From positions 16,680 through 80,679 of the forward strand of contig JAABSP010000013.1 of NCBI GenBank assembly GCA_011390345.1: DNA of 64,000 nt. The letters run 5' to 3'. The position numbers and the translations under genes were made by a program. Position 1 is the first letter of the stretch; every line of letters begins with the position of its first letter. Positions 44,840 through 53,820 of this stretch are shown here, piece by piece. The notes beneath the pieces are model-generated. The model had not been told where the DNA came from and searched no databases. It worked only from the letters and a program-made list of their open reading frames with translations. The DNA is from Desulfobacteraceae bacterium (GTDB taxonomy: Bacteria > Desulfobacterota > Desulfobacteria > Desulfobacterales > JAABSP01).

Positions 44840-45757
44840 TTATCGCCTTTCCTCCCCGATCCTTCGCGGCGGCGGGGGTGTTCCGAAGATCAGTTGGGAC
44901 GGCTGATCCGAAATGGTGCCGGCAAAGTCCTTGAGCCGGTCGCTTGCGGCCTCCAGGTTCTGCAGGGTCTGGCTCAGGTGGACCTGGGACATGGTGAGCT
45001 GCCCGATCATCCGTTCCGACTCGGCCAGCAGTTCGTTGACGCCTTTCCGGACTTCGGTGACGGTTCTGTCCGTATTGCGGGCCAGACTGTTCATGGAGGC
45101 GACCGCATTGTCTGCGGCCCCGATGATCCGGTCGATCTTTTCCGTATCCATAAGGGTGTTGATCCCGACAAAGACCTGCCGGATCTCCTCTGAAAGTCTG
45201 TCGAGCTGAACCCCTTTGATGGCTTTGTTGAAGCTTTCCACGGTGCTGGCGATCTCATCGGAGATCCGTTTTGCATCCAGCTCCCCGATCTTTTCGATGA
45301 CCTCATCCACGCCGTCCAGGATCACCTGGATATCCGAGGCCTTTGTGGGGATGACCGGATCGGGCGGATCAAAGCTCAGATCCGGGATCAGCCCTTCTCC
45401 CTTTTTCCGCTGATCCAGCTCGATGAACATGATTCCGGTGATCCCGACCGATTTGAGCTGCGCCACCATGTTCAGATCGGGCCGGATTTCATGCTCCTTG
45501 TCGATGGTCAATGTGACCTCGACCAGCCTTGCGTCCGGGGCCACCGAAACCCCCCCCACCTGGCCGATGCCCACTCCGCGATATTTTACCGGCGAGTCGT
45601 GGCTCAGCCCCTGCACCGATTCGTCGAAATAGGTCACATAGTTGTTGCCGGTAGAGAGATAATTGGACATCCCCAGCCAGAAGATGGCCAGCATCGCGAT
45701 GGCCAGGCCCGCGATCACGAAGATCCCCACTGCCAGTTTGGTCTTATTCGATGCCAT
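44840..45757 (-). CDS. MlaD/MCE-domain lipid-binding protein
   Basis: A 305-residue protein with one N-terminal membrane helix (KLAVGIFVIAGLAIAMLAIFW) and a single MCE domain (VKYRGVGIGQVGGVSVAP, then VEVTLTIDKEHEIRPD). A long helical C-terminus of about 170 residues follows. Such proteins form hexameric rings binding phospholipid in the periplasm. The N-terminus overlaps the end of the ATPase gene by 14 bases. The helical tail is longer than in E. coli MlaD and may form a bundle or tunnel. Confidence 0.9.
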   Translation of the reverse strand: MASNKTKLAVGIFVIAGLAIAMLAIFWLGMSNYLSTGNNYVTYFDESVQGLSHDSPVKYRGVGIGQVGGVSVAPDARLVEVTLTIDKEHEIRPDLNMVAQLKSVGITGIMFIELDQRKKGEGLIPDLSFDPPDPVIPTKASDIQVILDGVDEVIEKIGELDAKRISDEIASTVESFNKAIKGVQLDRLSEEIRQVFVGINTLMDTEKIDRIIGAADNAVASMNSLARNTDRTVTEVRKGVNELLAESERMIGQLTMSQVHLSQTLQNLEAASDRLKDFAGTISDQPSQLIFGTPPPPRRIGEERR

Positions 45758-46499
45758 TTCCGCCCCGATGGAAGAAGCGCCGAACCCGGGAGTCCGTGCT
45801 CTTATCCTTTAAGGTTTTCGGATTCCCCTCTGCGATGATTCCCTTTTCGCTCTTGTCCAGCATGATGCCCCGCCCCCCTACCGCGAAGATGCTGGCCAGT
45901 TCGTGGGTGACGATCACCACAGTGGTGTTCAGGGTCCGGTTGATCATTAAAATGAGTTCGTCGATCTCGGCCGACGTCACCGGGTCCAGGCCGGCCGAAG
46001 GCTCGTCTAAAAAAAGGATCTCCGGGTTGAGCGCGATGGACCGGGCAAGGCCGGCCCGCTTCTTCATCCCGCCGCTGATTTCGGCCGGCAGATGGTTCCC
46101 GTAGCACTCCAGCCCCACCATCCGCAGTTTCCGGGAGACCATCTCGACTACCGCCTCCTGGGGCAGGTCCGTATATTCGGTGATGGGAAGGGCCACATTT
46201 TCGGCCACCGTCATGGAGCCGAGCAGCGCTGATCCCTGAAAGAGTACTCCGATCCGCTTCAGGATTTCATGGAACCGATCTGTATCGGAGATGTCATCCC
46301 CGTGAATCCGGACCGTTCCGGAATGGGCACGCTCCAGACCGACCATATGGCGCAGCAGGGTGCTCTTGCCGCATCCGCTGCCGCCGAGGATGACGAATAT
46401 CTCCCCCTTGCGGACGCTGAAGCTGACCCGGTCCAGGATCTTATCCTCTCCGTACTGGGCCACCAGCTCCTCAACTTCGATGATCGGCGATTCTCCCAT
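45744..46499 (-). CDS. MlaF-type ABC transporter ATPase
   Basis: A 251-residue ATPase: Walker A (GGSGCGKSTLLRH), a signature in MlaF-like form (AEISGGMKKRAGLARSIAL), Walker B (ILFLDEPSAGLDP) and switch His (VTHELASI). The ISGGMKKR signature is characteristic of phospholipid (MCE) transporters. It follows the permease gene after 5 bases and overlaps the mlaD gene. Confidence 0.92.
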   Translation of the reverse strand: MGESPIIEVEELVAQYGEDKILDRVSFSVRKGEIFVILGGSGCGKSTLLRHMVGLERAHSGTVRIHGDDISDTDRFHEILKRIGVLFQGSALLGSMTVAENVALPITEYTDLPQEAVVEMVSRKLRMVGLECYGNHLPAEISGGMKKRAGLARSIALNPEILFLDEPSAGLDPVTSAEIDELILMINRTLNTTVVIVTHELASIFAVGGRGIMLDKSEKGIIAEGNPKTLKDKSTDSRVRRFFHRGGNGIE

Positions 46500-46504
46500 C
46501 GATC

Positions 46505-47638
46505 TTACCAGTAGCTCCGAAAGACGGCAAAGATGGAGTCGAAGAGCACGATCATGAAGATGCTCGTCACCACTGCCGAGGTCGCGGCAGTTCCCACCGC
46601 GGACGCGCCGCCCCGGGCCTGAAAGCCCCGCAGACAGCCGATGGAAGCGATCAGTGCGGCAAAGACCGAGCTTTTGAACATCCCCCAGATCACCTCCTTG
46701 ATGGTAAGGGCATAGAGGCTCTGGTTGATGTAGGTGTTGAGGCTCAGATCGAGCATGAAGACGCCGACGAGCAAGCCGCCTCCGATGGCAAAGAGATTGG
46801 AAAAAAGGGTCAGCATGGGAACCATGATCATCGCGGCAATAATCCGGGGAACCGCCAGAAAGATGGTCGGGTCGAAGCCCATGATGTAGAGGGCATCCAC
46901 CTCTTCGGAGATCTTCATGGTACCGATCTCGGCAGCATACGCGGAGCCCGAGCGGCCCGAGACCACCACGGCCGTCATGATGGGCCCCAGCTCCGAGACC
47001 ATGGCAAATGCCACCAGAGATGCCACATAGATCTCCGCGCCGAACTGGGAGAGCTGGATCGAGGACATGAAGGCCATGATAAGCCCCATCAGAAAGCCGA
47101 TCATGGCCACCACCGGCAGCGCGTCCACCCCGGTGCGCTCCATGTGGTTGATGGTGTCGCTGACGCGAAGGGATTTCGGGTGGCGGATTACATACACCAG
47201 CGAGAGGAGGATGGAGCCGATGAAAGAGACCATGAACTGGAGGTTCTTGAGTTCCTTCAGGGTCGCGTCCCCGATCCGGATGAACATGTTGGTGGAACGC
47301 TTTTTCCGGGCGAATGTGCAGGTGTTGTCCTGGGTGAAATCTGCACCGGAAAGAAATCCTTGGATCTCTTCATCCGCGCCCGTCACGGACCATGATCCTT
47401 CGGTTTGGTCCACGACCTTTCCGAGTTCGTATAGTACCAGCGCGCCGTAGTCGTCGAAGTAGCGGACCCCTTCGAGGTCGGCCGTCACCCGTTCGGGCCT
47501 CTCCTCCCTGATCCGGTCGCCGATCTCCCGGATCAGGGGGCCGGCCCCGGCAAATCCCATCTGCCCCGTAAACCGGATGATCCACTCATTTTTCGAGTCG
47601 CTCTCCTCAATGGGTTCGATCACATAATCGGAAGACAT
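46505..47638 (-). CDS. MlaE-type permease with N-terminal STAS domain
   Basis: A 377-residue fusion. Residues 1-105 form a STAS-like domain (RVTADLEGVRYFDDYGALVLYEL), the role played by separate MlaB in E. coli. The rest is an MlaE permease with about five membrane helices and the family core (GSAYAAEIGTMKISEEVDALYIMGFDP). It should form the inner-membrane part of the phospholipid transporter with the ATPase and MCE protein downstream. Confidence 0.92.
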   Translation of the reverse strand: MSSDYVIEPIEESDSKNEWIIRFTGQMGFAGAGPLIREIGDRIREERPERVTADLEGVRYFDDYGALVLYELGKVVDQTEGSWSVTGADEEIQGFLSGADFTQDNTCTFARKKRSTNMFIRIGDATLKELKNLQFMVSFIGSILLSLVYVIRHPKSLRVSDTINHMERTGVDALPVVAMIGFLMGLIMAFMSSIQLSQFGAEIYVASLVAFAMVSELGPIMTAVVVSGRSGSAYAAEIGTMKISEEVDALYIMGFDPTIFLAVPRIIAAMIMVPMLTLFSNLFAIGGGLLVGVFMLDLSLNTYINQSLYALTIKEVIWGMFKSSVFAALIASIGCLRGFQARGGASAVGTAATSAVVTSIFMIVLFDSIFAVFRSYW

Positions 47639-47669
47639 ATCAATAGTGTCTGAAAGGTTTTAAGTCTGC

Positions 47670-47834
47670 TCATCGGCTGCAGGATCGGGTCTCAGCAAGA
47701 ATCGATTGAATCTGATCGATGATCCGGCACTCCTCCATGCAGCCGGGAAACTCCTCCCGCCGAACACACTCCCTGCACGGGCTCTTGATAAGATTGCCCA
47801 CTTCAAAATCGAATCGATAGCGATATACGGTCAT
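47670..47834 (-). CDS. Small cysteine-rich protein heading the Mla operon
   Basis: A 54-residue open frame: MTVYRYRFDFEVGNLIKS, then PCRECVRREEFPGCMEEC, and a helical end with a late Cys. The spacing Cys-x2-Cys...Cys-x3-Cys suggests a metal-binding micro-protein. It stops 31 bases before the STAS-MlaE start on the same strand. The ribosome site is weak, and an in-frame stop lies 30 bases upstream of the ATG. Coding nature is inferred from the ordered Cys pattern and position; function unknown. Confidence 0.6.
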   Translation of the reverse strand: MTVYRYRFDFEVGNLIKSPCRECVRREEFPGCMEECRIIDQIQSILAETRSCSR

Positions 47835-48134
47835 CTGTTGAAATTTCGTACTGATAAAATGATAATCTTAACCGAAAAGCCGTTTTTGGCTGCATCGGGT
47901 TGTCATCCGATACATGATGCTTATCATAACATTTTGCCGACAACAAGGTAAAGTTGAACCTGTATAATCACAAGAGTGTGCGGCAAATCCACTTGACACC
48001 TGTAAGGCGTATATTATTTAATCCAAAGCAGAATGTCGGGGCAGAACATTTCGATATCTGTGATCGGTATCTCTGTTCTGTATTTGTGGATCGTCTGTTT
48101 GAAAACCGCAAGCGAAGAAGGAGACATAAGGGAG
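47835..48134. other. Divergent promoter region between the Mla and Hsp70 operons
   Basis: About 300 AT-rich bases without a gene. On the minus strand TTTACC, 18 bases and TATGAT (around 47.93 kb) could start the Mla operon. The stretch TGAT-AAGC-ATCA there is a short palindrome. The plus-strand promoter at 47993-48022 serves DUF2760. Confidence 0.45.
47993..48022 (+). promoter_or_regulatory. Sigma-70 promoter of the DUF2760-Hsp70 cluster
   Basis: Perfect TTGACA (47993-47998), 18-base spacer, TTTAAT (48017-48022). The leader to the DUF2760 start is about 105 bases. No CIRCE or heat-shock sigma-32 type site is evident. Confidence 0.6.
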
Positions 48135-48917
48135 ATGAATATCGTCAAGGAGTGTTCCCGCCGGGCGCTTTTCTGGATCATTTTTGTGCTGGGGCTTCTC
48201 TGCATCCTGATCAATCTAGGGTTTCTGTACCTGCTTCAGGAGACCTCCATCCGCGTGGTCAATCTTTCCCAGTCCTATGCCCGGGTATCGGAGCTGAAGG
48301 AGTTCGTCCATCAGATCGCGATGATCATGGATGTCCTGCGGCTCTGGTTCGTGCCGATTTCGGCCGCGGTCTTCATGATATTCGGCCTCCTGTTGTGGTT
48401 TTTCATGCGTCTCTCCTTTGGACGGATGGCCCGCAAAGAGGGATTGGATACTCTGGCGCCGGCCAGGGGGAAGTCCAGGAAGAAGAAAACCCAGAAAACA
48501 GCCCCGGCCGAAGATCCCAAAATCCGGCAGGAGAATGATCAGCGCCTCTTTCTCCACATCATCTCCGCGCTCCAGCGGGAGGGGCGGCTGCTCGATTTCT
48601 TTGCAGAGGATCTGGAGGAGTACGAGGATGAGCAGGTCGGTGCCGCGGTGCGCAATATCCATGAGAACTGCAAAAAGACCCTGGACAAATATATCGTCAC
48701 CGAGGCCGTGGTGGGAGAGGCCGAAGAGGAGGGGATCACGGTTCCCCCGGATTTCGACCCTGCCGCGATCAAGCTGACCGGAAATGTGATGGGAGACCCG
48801 CCCTTTACCGGCCTTGTCCGCCATCGGGGATGGAGAGCCAAACGGCTCGATCTGCCGACCCTCTCCCCCACCCGGGATGCCAAGATCATCGCTCCGGCCG
48901 AGGTGGAGATCTCCTGA
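48135..48917 (+). CDS. DUF2760 membrane protein
   Basis: A 260-residue protein with two N-terminal membrane helices (about residues 12-35 and 70-92) and a cytosolic DUF2760 domain (FLHIISALQREGRLLDFFAEDLE, VGAAVRNIHENCKKTLDKYI, HRGWRAKRLDLPTL). A Lys-rich linker precedes the domain. ATG 48135 is chosen because the hydrophobic segment starts there and AGAAGGAG lies 12 bases upstream. DUF2760 genes are typically next to two Hsp70-like genes, as here, so it may anchor or regulate these chaperones at the membrane. Confidence 0.85.
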   Translation: MNIVKECSRRALFWIIFVLGLLCILINLGFLYLLQETSIRVVNLSQSYARVSELKEFVHQIAMIMDVLRLWFVPISAAVFMIFGLLLWFFMRLSFGRMARKEGLDTLAPARGKSRKKKTQKTAPAEDPKIRQENDQRLFLHIISALQREGRLLDFFAEDLEEYEDEQVGAAVRNIHENCKKTLDKYIVTEAVVGEAEEEGITVPPDFDPAAIKLTGNVMGDPPFTGLVRHRGWRAKRLDLPTLSPTRDAKIIAPAEVEIS

Positions 48918-48938
48918 TTGCATTCAATCCCTTTTGTC

Positions 48939-49022
48939 TTTCCCGTAACCGACCGTAATTGGCCGTAACCGGCCGTAATAGACCTTAACCGGCCTTAAAC
49001 GACCGTAATTGGCCGTAACCGG
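48939..49022 (+). repeat. 10-bp tandem repeat array before the first Hsp70 gene
   Basis: About eight consecutive 10-base units of the form CCGGCCGTAA, with variants TTGGCCGTAA, CCGACCGTAA and CCGGCCTTAA. They occupy the gap between DUF2760 and the Hsp70 ribosome site. The period equals one DNA helical turn, so identical faces are presented along one side. Confidence 0.9.
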
Positions 49023-49061
49023 ATAGAGAAATCGTTTTTCATCGAATAAGGAGGTGACACT

Positions 49062-50942
49062 TTGGCCGATCCTGTCTACACCATCGGCATCGATCTCGGA
49101 ACCACAAACAGCGTAGTCGCATATGCGCCCACGGAAGTCCCCAAAGGGCAGCGGCCCGAGATCCGGGTCTTTCGTATTCCCCAGTTGATCGATGCGGGAA
49201 CTCTGGAGAAGCGGGATGCGCTTCCCTCCTTCATCCTGGTTCCGGGGGCATATGATGTGGCCGAGGGAGGCTTGGTCCTCCCGTGGGATGAGAACAATAA
49301 TCTTGCCGTAGGGGAATATGCCCGGGAGCGGGGCGCGGAACTCCCCCATCACCTGATCGCCTCTTCCAAATCCTGGCTCTGCCATCCGCTGGTGGACCGG
49401 AACAAGCCGATCCTTCCCTGGGAGGGCCCCGATGAATCGGCAAAACGCTCCCCTGTGGAGGCCGCATCCATCATCCTCCGCCACATGCGGGATGCCTGGA
49501 ACCATGAGATGGCGGCCGAGGATGAGGATCTCCGGATGGAGAACCAGGATGTTCTGCTGACGGTCCCGGCCTCCTTTGACGCGGTGGCACGGGAGCTGAC
49601 GGTCAAGGCCGCGGAGATGGCCGGTCTTGCCAACATCACCCTTCTTGAAGAGCCCCAGGCCGCATTCTACGCCTGGATCGAGTCGGCCGGGGAAGATTGG
49701 CGGGAGCAGGTGGGAAAAGGGGATCTGGTCCTCGTCTTCGACGTGGGCGGCGGGACATCTGACTTCAGCCTTATCAGCGTCTCCGAAGAGGAGGGGGAGC
49801 TGGTGCTGGAGCGGATCGCGGTGGGTGATCATCTGCTGGTGGGCGGTGACAACATGGATCTGGCGCTGGCCTATACCGTCTCCAAGCGGATCTCCAAGGG
49901 CAAAAAGCTCGATGCCTGGCAGATGCGGGGCCTCTGGCACGCCTGCCGAAAGGCCAAGGAGGTCCTCCTTTCGGACCCGGATCGGGAGGATTATTCCGTG
50001 ACGATTCTGGGCCGGGGCAGCGGCCTCATCGGCGGGACCATCAAGAAGAAGCTGACCCGGAAAGAGGTGGAAGAGATCGTCCTCTACGGCTTCTTCCCCC
50101 AGTGCGACCTTGATGCCCGTCCTTCGGGACAGAAGACCGGCATCAAGGAGGTGGGGCTCTCCTATGAATCTGACCCGGCCATCACCCATCACCTGGCCAG
50201 GTTTTTAAACCGGCAGCAGCGGGAGGGGGAGCGGATCGTTCCCTCGGCCATCCTCTTCAACGGCGGCGCGACCAAGTCGGAACTGGTCCGGGAGCAGGTG
50301 GTGGATGTCCTCTCATCCTGGATCGAGCCCGAGAGCGGCCAGGGGGTCCGGGAGATCGAAAACGAGGATTTCGACCTAACCGTGGCCCGGGGCGCCGCAT
50401 ACTACGGATTTGCCCGAAGAGGGCAGGGCATCCGCATCCGGGGCGGCCTCAACATGACCTACTACATCGGTGTTGCGGCATCTCTGCCAGCGGTGCCGGG
50501 AATGCCCGCGCCGATCAAGGCCCTCTGTGTAGCGCCTTTTGGCATGGAGGAGGGAACCCAGGTTGTGCTGCAGGATCAGGAGTTCGTGCTTGTGGTTGGA
50601 GAGAAGGTCAAGTTCGATTTTCTCGGCTCCACAGTCCGCCTCGACGACACCCCCGGGATGGTGGTGGACGACTGGGAGGAGGATGTGGAGGAGATCACCA
50701 CCATTGAGACCACCCTCGACGGCGAGCCGGGAACCGCTCTTCCGGTCTATCTTGAGGTGAAGGTTACGGAGATCGGAACCCTGGAACTCTGGTGCGTCTC
50801 CAGAGAAGAGAACACCCAGCGCTGGAAGCTGGAATTCAATGTCCGGGAGCAGGTTTTGGAGGAAGAAGAAGAGGAAGAGTGGGAAGAGGATGAAGAGGAC
50901 GAAGAGGACGAAGAGGAAGGCAAGGATGAGGAGAGAAGATAA
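49062..50942 (+). CDS. Hsp70-family (DnaK-like) protein, first copy
   Basis: A 626-residue Hsp70-type ATPase starting at TTG 49062, behind an ideal TAAGGAGGTGA ribosome site. The nucleotide-binding domain has IGIDLGTTNSVVAY, PASFDAVARELT, LLEEPQAAFYAW, VFDVGGGTSDFSL and FNGGATKSE. A beta-rich C-terminal part replaces the usual substrate domain. The tail is a long Glu/Asp run (from about residue 603), unlike DnaK's EEVD. No DnaJ or GrpE gene is close. It is the middle gene of the DUF2760 cluster. Confidence 0.9.
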   Translation: MADPVYTIGIDLGTTNSVVAYAPTEVPKGQRPEIRVFRIPQLIDAGTLEKRDALPSFILVPGAYDVAEGGLVLPWDENNNLAVGEYARERGAELPHHLIASSKSWLCHPLVDRNKPILPWEGPDESAKRSPVEAASIILRHMRDAWNHEMAAEDEDLRMENQDVLLTVPASFDAVARELTVKAAEMAGLANITLLEEPQAAFYAWIESAGEDWREQVGKGDLVLVFDVGGGTSDFSLISVSEEEGELVLERIAVGDHLLVGGDNMDLALAYTVSKRISKGKKLDAWQMRGLWHACRKAKEVLLSDPDREDYSVTILGRGSGLIGGTIKKKLTRKEVEEIVLYGFFPQCDLDARPSGQKTGIKEVGLSYESDPAITHHLARFLNRQQREGERIVPSAILFNGGATKSELVREQVVDVLSSWIEPESGQGVREIENEDFDLTVARGAAYYGFARRGQGIRIRGGLNMTYYIGVAASLPAVPGMPAPIKALCVAPFGMEEGTQVVLQDQEFVLVVGEKVKFDFLGSTVRLDDTPGMVVDDWEEDVEEITTIETTLDGEPGTALPVYLEVKVTEIGTLELWCVSREENTQRWKLEFNVREQVLEEEEEEEWEEDEEDEEDEEEGKDEERR

Positions 50943-50945
50943 ATT

Positions 50946-53768
50946 TTGAAGTTCTTGGATAAGCGTTACATTATCGGCATCGATCTCGGAACAACCAATT
51001 CCGCGGTCTCCTACGCGGATCTCGAATCGGAACAGACCAAGGAGATCCGCCTCTTTCAAGTTCCGCAGATGACGGCTTCGGGGGAATTTGCAGCGAGGCC
51101 CGTGCTTCCCTCTTTTCTCTACATTCCAGGGGAGTACGATCTTTCCAAGGATGCGGTATCCATTCCCTGGGATAGGGAGGATGACACTTTTGTTGGAGAT
51201 TTTGCCCGGGATCATGGATCATCGGTGCCGGCCCGGCTGGTCTCGTCTGCCAAAAGCTGGCTATGTCATGCCAAGGCCGATCGGAAGGCGAAGATCCTGC
51301 CGTGGGGCGCGGGGGAGGAGGTTTCCAAAATCTCACCGGTTTCGGCCACTGCCGCCTATCTCCGCCATATCCGCCGTTCCTGGAATCATGCCTGCGGGGA
51401 CAATGCCGATCTCTACCTGGAAAATCAGGTGGTTATCATCACGGTGCCGGCCTCCTTTGACGAGGTGGCCCGGGATCTGACAATGGAGGCGGCCACACAC
51501 GCGGGGCTTTCAAATGTCACTCTGCTGGAGGAGCCTCTGGCCGCGTTCTACAACTGGCTGATCCGCCATGAAAAGAGCTGGGATCAGCATGTGGCTCCCA
51601 ATGAGCTGATCCTGGTCTGCGACGTGGGCGGCGGCACAACCGACTTCACCCTCATCACCCTGCAGGAGGCCGAAGGAAGCCCGCGTTTCGAGCGGATCGC
51701 GGTGGGAGATCATCTGCTGCTGGGGGGAGATAATATCGACCTCGCTCTGGCCCGGCTGGTGGAAGGCGCCTTTTCCAACAAGAAATCCTCTTTGAGCACG
51801 GACCGATGGAAGGCATTGACCCACCAGTGCCGGGAGGCCAAAGAGGTGATTTTAGACGGCAAAGCCGACAGCCGGAAGATCACCCTCATGGGCAAGGGGA
51901 AAAAGCTGATTGCAGATACCCTCTCCGCGACCCTGGACCGGGAGACGGTGGAGAAGACGGTGATCGATGGGTTTTTCCCCTTGGCAGATCCTGATACCCC
52001 CAAAAAGTCCGACATCCGCAAAGGCATCACAGAGTTTGGCCTCCCCTACGAGCCGGAGCCGGCCATCACCCGCCATCTCGGCTGGTTTCTCAATCGGCAT
52101 CAGAAGGATGTGGCGGGACTGCTCGGCAGAGAACGGCCCGAGCCGGATCTGATCCTCTTCAATGGCGGCTCCCTCAAGTCCCCGGTGATTCAGGAGCGGA
52201 TCCGCGGGGCCGTGCGCCACTGGTTCGGACAGTCCGACACCGCGCTTCCCCGGGTGCTGGAAAACCGGGAGCCCGATCTCTCTGTTGCTTTGGGCGCGGC
52301 CTATTATGGGCTTGTCAAGATGGGGCAGGGGGTCCGGGTGGGCAGCGGAAGCCCAAGAGCCTATTACATGGGCGCGGAGGCCGAAATTGAGGCCGGGAAG
52401 GCCGAAAAAGTGGCAATCTGCCTGGTGGAGCGGGGCCTGGATGAGGGCTCCCACATCGAGCTGACCGACAAGAAGTTCGAGGTTATCGCGAACCGGCCCG
52501 TGGCCTTTGACATGTTCAGCTCCAGCTTCCGCTCCGGTGACCGGTGCGGCGACATCATCGAGATCGACGAGACCCTCACCCCGCTGCCGCCCCTGCAGAC
52601 CGTGGTGCAGTTCGGTAAAAAGGGCGCGGAGACGAGCATTCCGGTGCATGTGGAAGCCGACTACACCGAAGTGGGAACCCTTGCCCTCTGGTGCCGTTCC
52701 GCGGTGACGGATCACCGGTGGCGGCTGCAGTTCCAGATCCGGGATACGGCTGGTCAGACCGACACCGGCGTGATGGAGGAGGACACCTTTGACGAGTCCT
52801 TGGTGGAGTCGGCCTGCAATGCGGTGCGGGCGGCATTTGCGGACTCGACCGACGAGAAGCGGCTTCAGGGGCTGGTCAAGGAGATCACGGCCATTGTGGA
52901 GCGCCCCAAGGAGCGATGGCCATTGGGATTGATCCGACGGATCTCCGATGAGCTGCTCAAAAAGATTGAAAAGCGGGGAACGACCCCGATCAGCGAGAGC
53001 CGATGGCTCAATCTCACCGGCTTCTGTCTGCGGCCCGGATTTGGTGAGGGGTTTGACGAACACCGGATGAAGCGGCTATGGCGCATCTACCGGAACGGGC
53101 CGGTTCATTCCGGAAATCCCCAGGTGCGTTCCGAGTGGTGGATTCTCTGGCGGAGGGCCGCCGGCGGATTGGCCCCGGGCCAGCAGCGGCAGATCATCCA
53201 GGATCTGACCCCGGTACTGCTGCCCAAAAAGGGGCAGAAGACCAAAAAGGTTCCCCCCCAGGAGCGGCTGGAGATCTGGATGGCCGCGGCCAACATGGAG
53301 CTGCTGCTGACCAAGGACAAGATCAAGCTGGGGAAGCAACTCTTTTCGGAGATCTCGAAGAAATCAAAACCCCAGCACTTCTGGTCCCTCTCCCGGTTCG
53401 GGGCAAGAGAGCTGCTCTACGGCCCTGTGGATCGGGTGGTACCGCCGGCCGAGGCCGAAAAATGGATAGAGGGGCTGATGGAGATCGGGCCGGAGATCGC
53501 GGGTCCGGCAGCCAAATCCCTGGGAAGCGGCATCGCACAGATGGCCCGAAAGACCGGAGACCGCATCCGGGATCTCTCACCGGAATTTGCCGCCCAGGTC
53601 GCGGATTGGATGCGGGAACAGGGATATCCGGAAGAGGAGATTCGCGTCATCGAAAAGGTGATCCCCCTGGCCCGTCAGGAGGAGAGCGCCATCTTCGGCG
53701 AATCCCTGCCGTCAGGGATTATCCTTAGCGCATCCTCCGGTCAGAACGGGGATCAAACCGAGAAGTAA
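50946..53768 (+). CDS. Hsp70-family protein, second copy, with long C-terminal extension
   Basis: A 940-residue protein paralogous to its neighbour. It has IGIDLGTTNSAVSY, PASFDEVARDLT, LLEEPLAAFYNW, CDVGGGTTDFTL and FNGGSLKSP. After about residue 600 an extra helical domain of about 330 residues (DUF3731-type, 'DnaK-related') is added, with PKERWPLGLIRRISDELL, SRWLNLTGFCLRPGFGEG and RSEWWILWRRAAGGL. It starts at TTG 50946, three bases after the preceding stop, so the two Hsp70 proteins are made together and may form a heteromeric unit. Confidence 0.9.
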   Translation: MKFLDKRYIIGIDLGTTNSAVSYADLESEQTKEIRLFQVPQMTASGEFAARPVLPSFLYIPGEYDLSKDAVSIPWDREDDTFVGDFARDHGSSVPARLVSSAKSWLCHAKADRKAKILPWGAGEEVSKISPVSATAAYLRHIRRSWNHACGDNADLYLENQVVIITVPASFDEVARDLTMEAATHAGLSNVTLLEEPLAAFYNWLIRHEKSWDQHVAPNELILVCDVGGGTTDFTLITLQEAEGSPRFERIAVGDHLLLGGDNIDLALARLVEGAFSNKKSSLSTDRWKALTHQCREAKEVILDGKADSRKITLMGKGKKLIADTLSATLDRETVEKTVIDGFFPLADPDTPKKSDIRKGITEFGLPYEPEPAITRHLGWFLNRHQKDVAGLLGRERPEPDLILFNGGSLKSPVIQERIRGAVRHWFGQSDTALPRVLENREPDLSVALGAAYYGLVKMGQGVRVGSGSPRAYYMGAEAEIEAGKAEKVAICLVERGLDEGSHIELTDKKFEVIANRPVAFDMFSSSFRSGDRCGDIIEIDETLTPLPPLQTVVQFGKKGAETSIPVHVEADYTEVGTLALWCRSAVTDHRWRLQFQIRDTAGQTDTGVMEEDTFDESLVESACNAVRAAFADSTDEKRLQGLVKEITAIVERPKERWPLGLIRRISDELLKKIEKRGTTPISESRWLNLTGFCLRPGFGEGFDEHRMKRLWRIYRNGPVHSGNPQVRSEWWILWRRAAGGLAPGQQRQIIQDLTPVLLPKKGQKTKKVPPQERLEIWMAAANMELLLTKDKIKLGKQLFSEISKKSKPQHFWSLSRFGARELLYGPVDRVVPPAEAEKWIEGLMEIGPEIAGPAAKSLGSGIAQMARKTGDRIRDLSPEFAAQVADWMREQGYPEEEIRVIEKVIPLARQEESAIFGESLPSGIILSASSGQNGDQTEK

Positions 53769-53820
53769 CTTCTCGCTTTTCGACGGTAGGACTACAGATG
53801 AATCAGATAGCAATCTGGAC

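Noticed and set aside
43224..44906. 560-codon plus-strand frame
   Set aside because: Antisense to the PlsC-lipase fusion and auxiliary lipoprotein genes; no recognisable domain.
48939..49022. CRISPR-like array
   Set aside because: Units are 10 bp and contiguous without spacers, and no cas genes are present; it is a tandem repeat.
48924..50192. 422-codon minus-strand frame
   Set aside because: Antisense to the first Hsp70; its YGRLRP repeats merely reflect the 10-bp DNA array.
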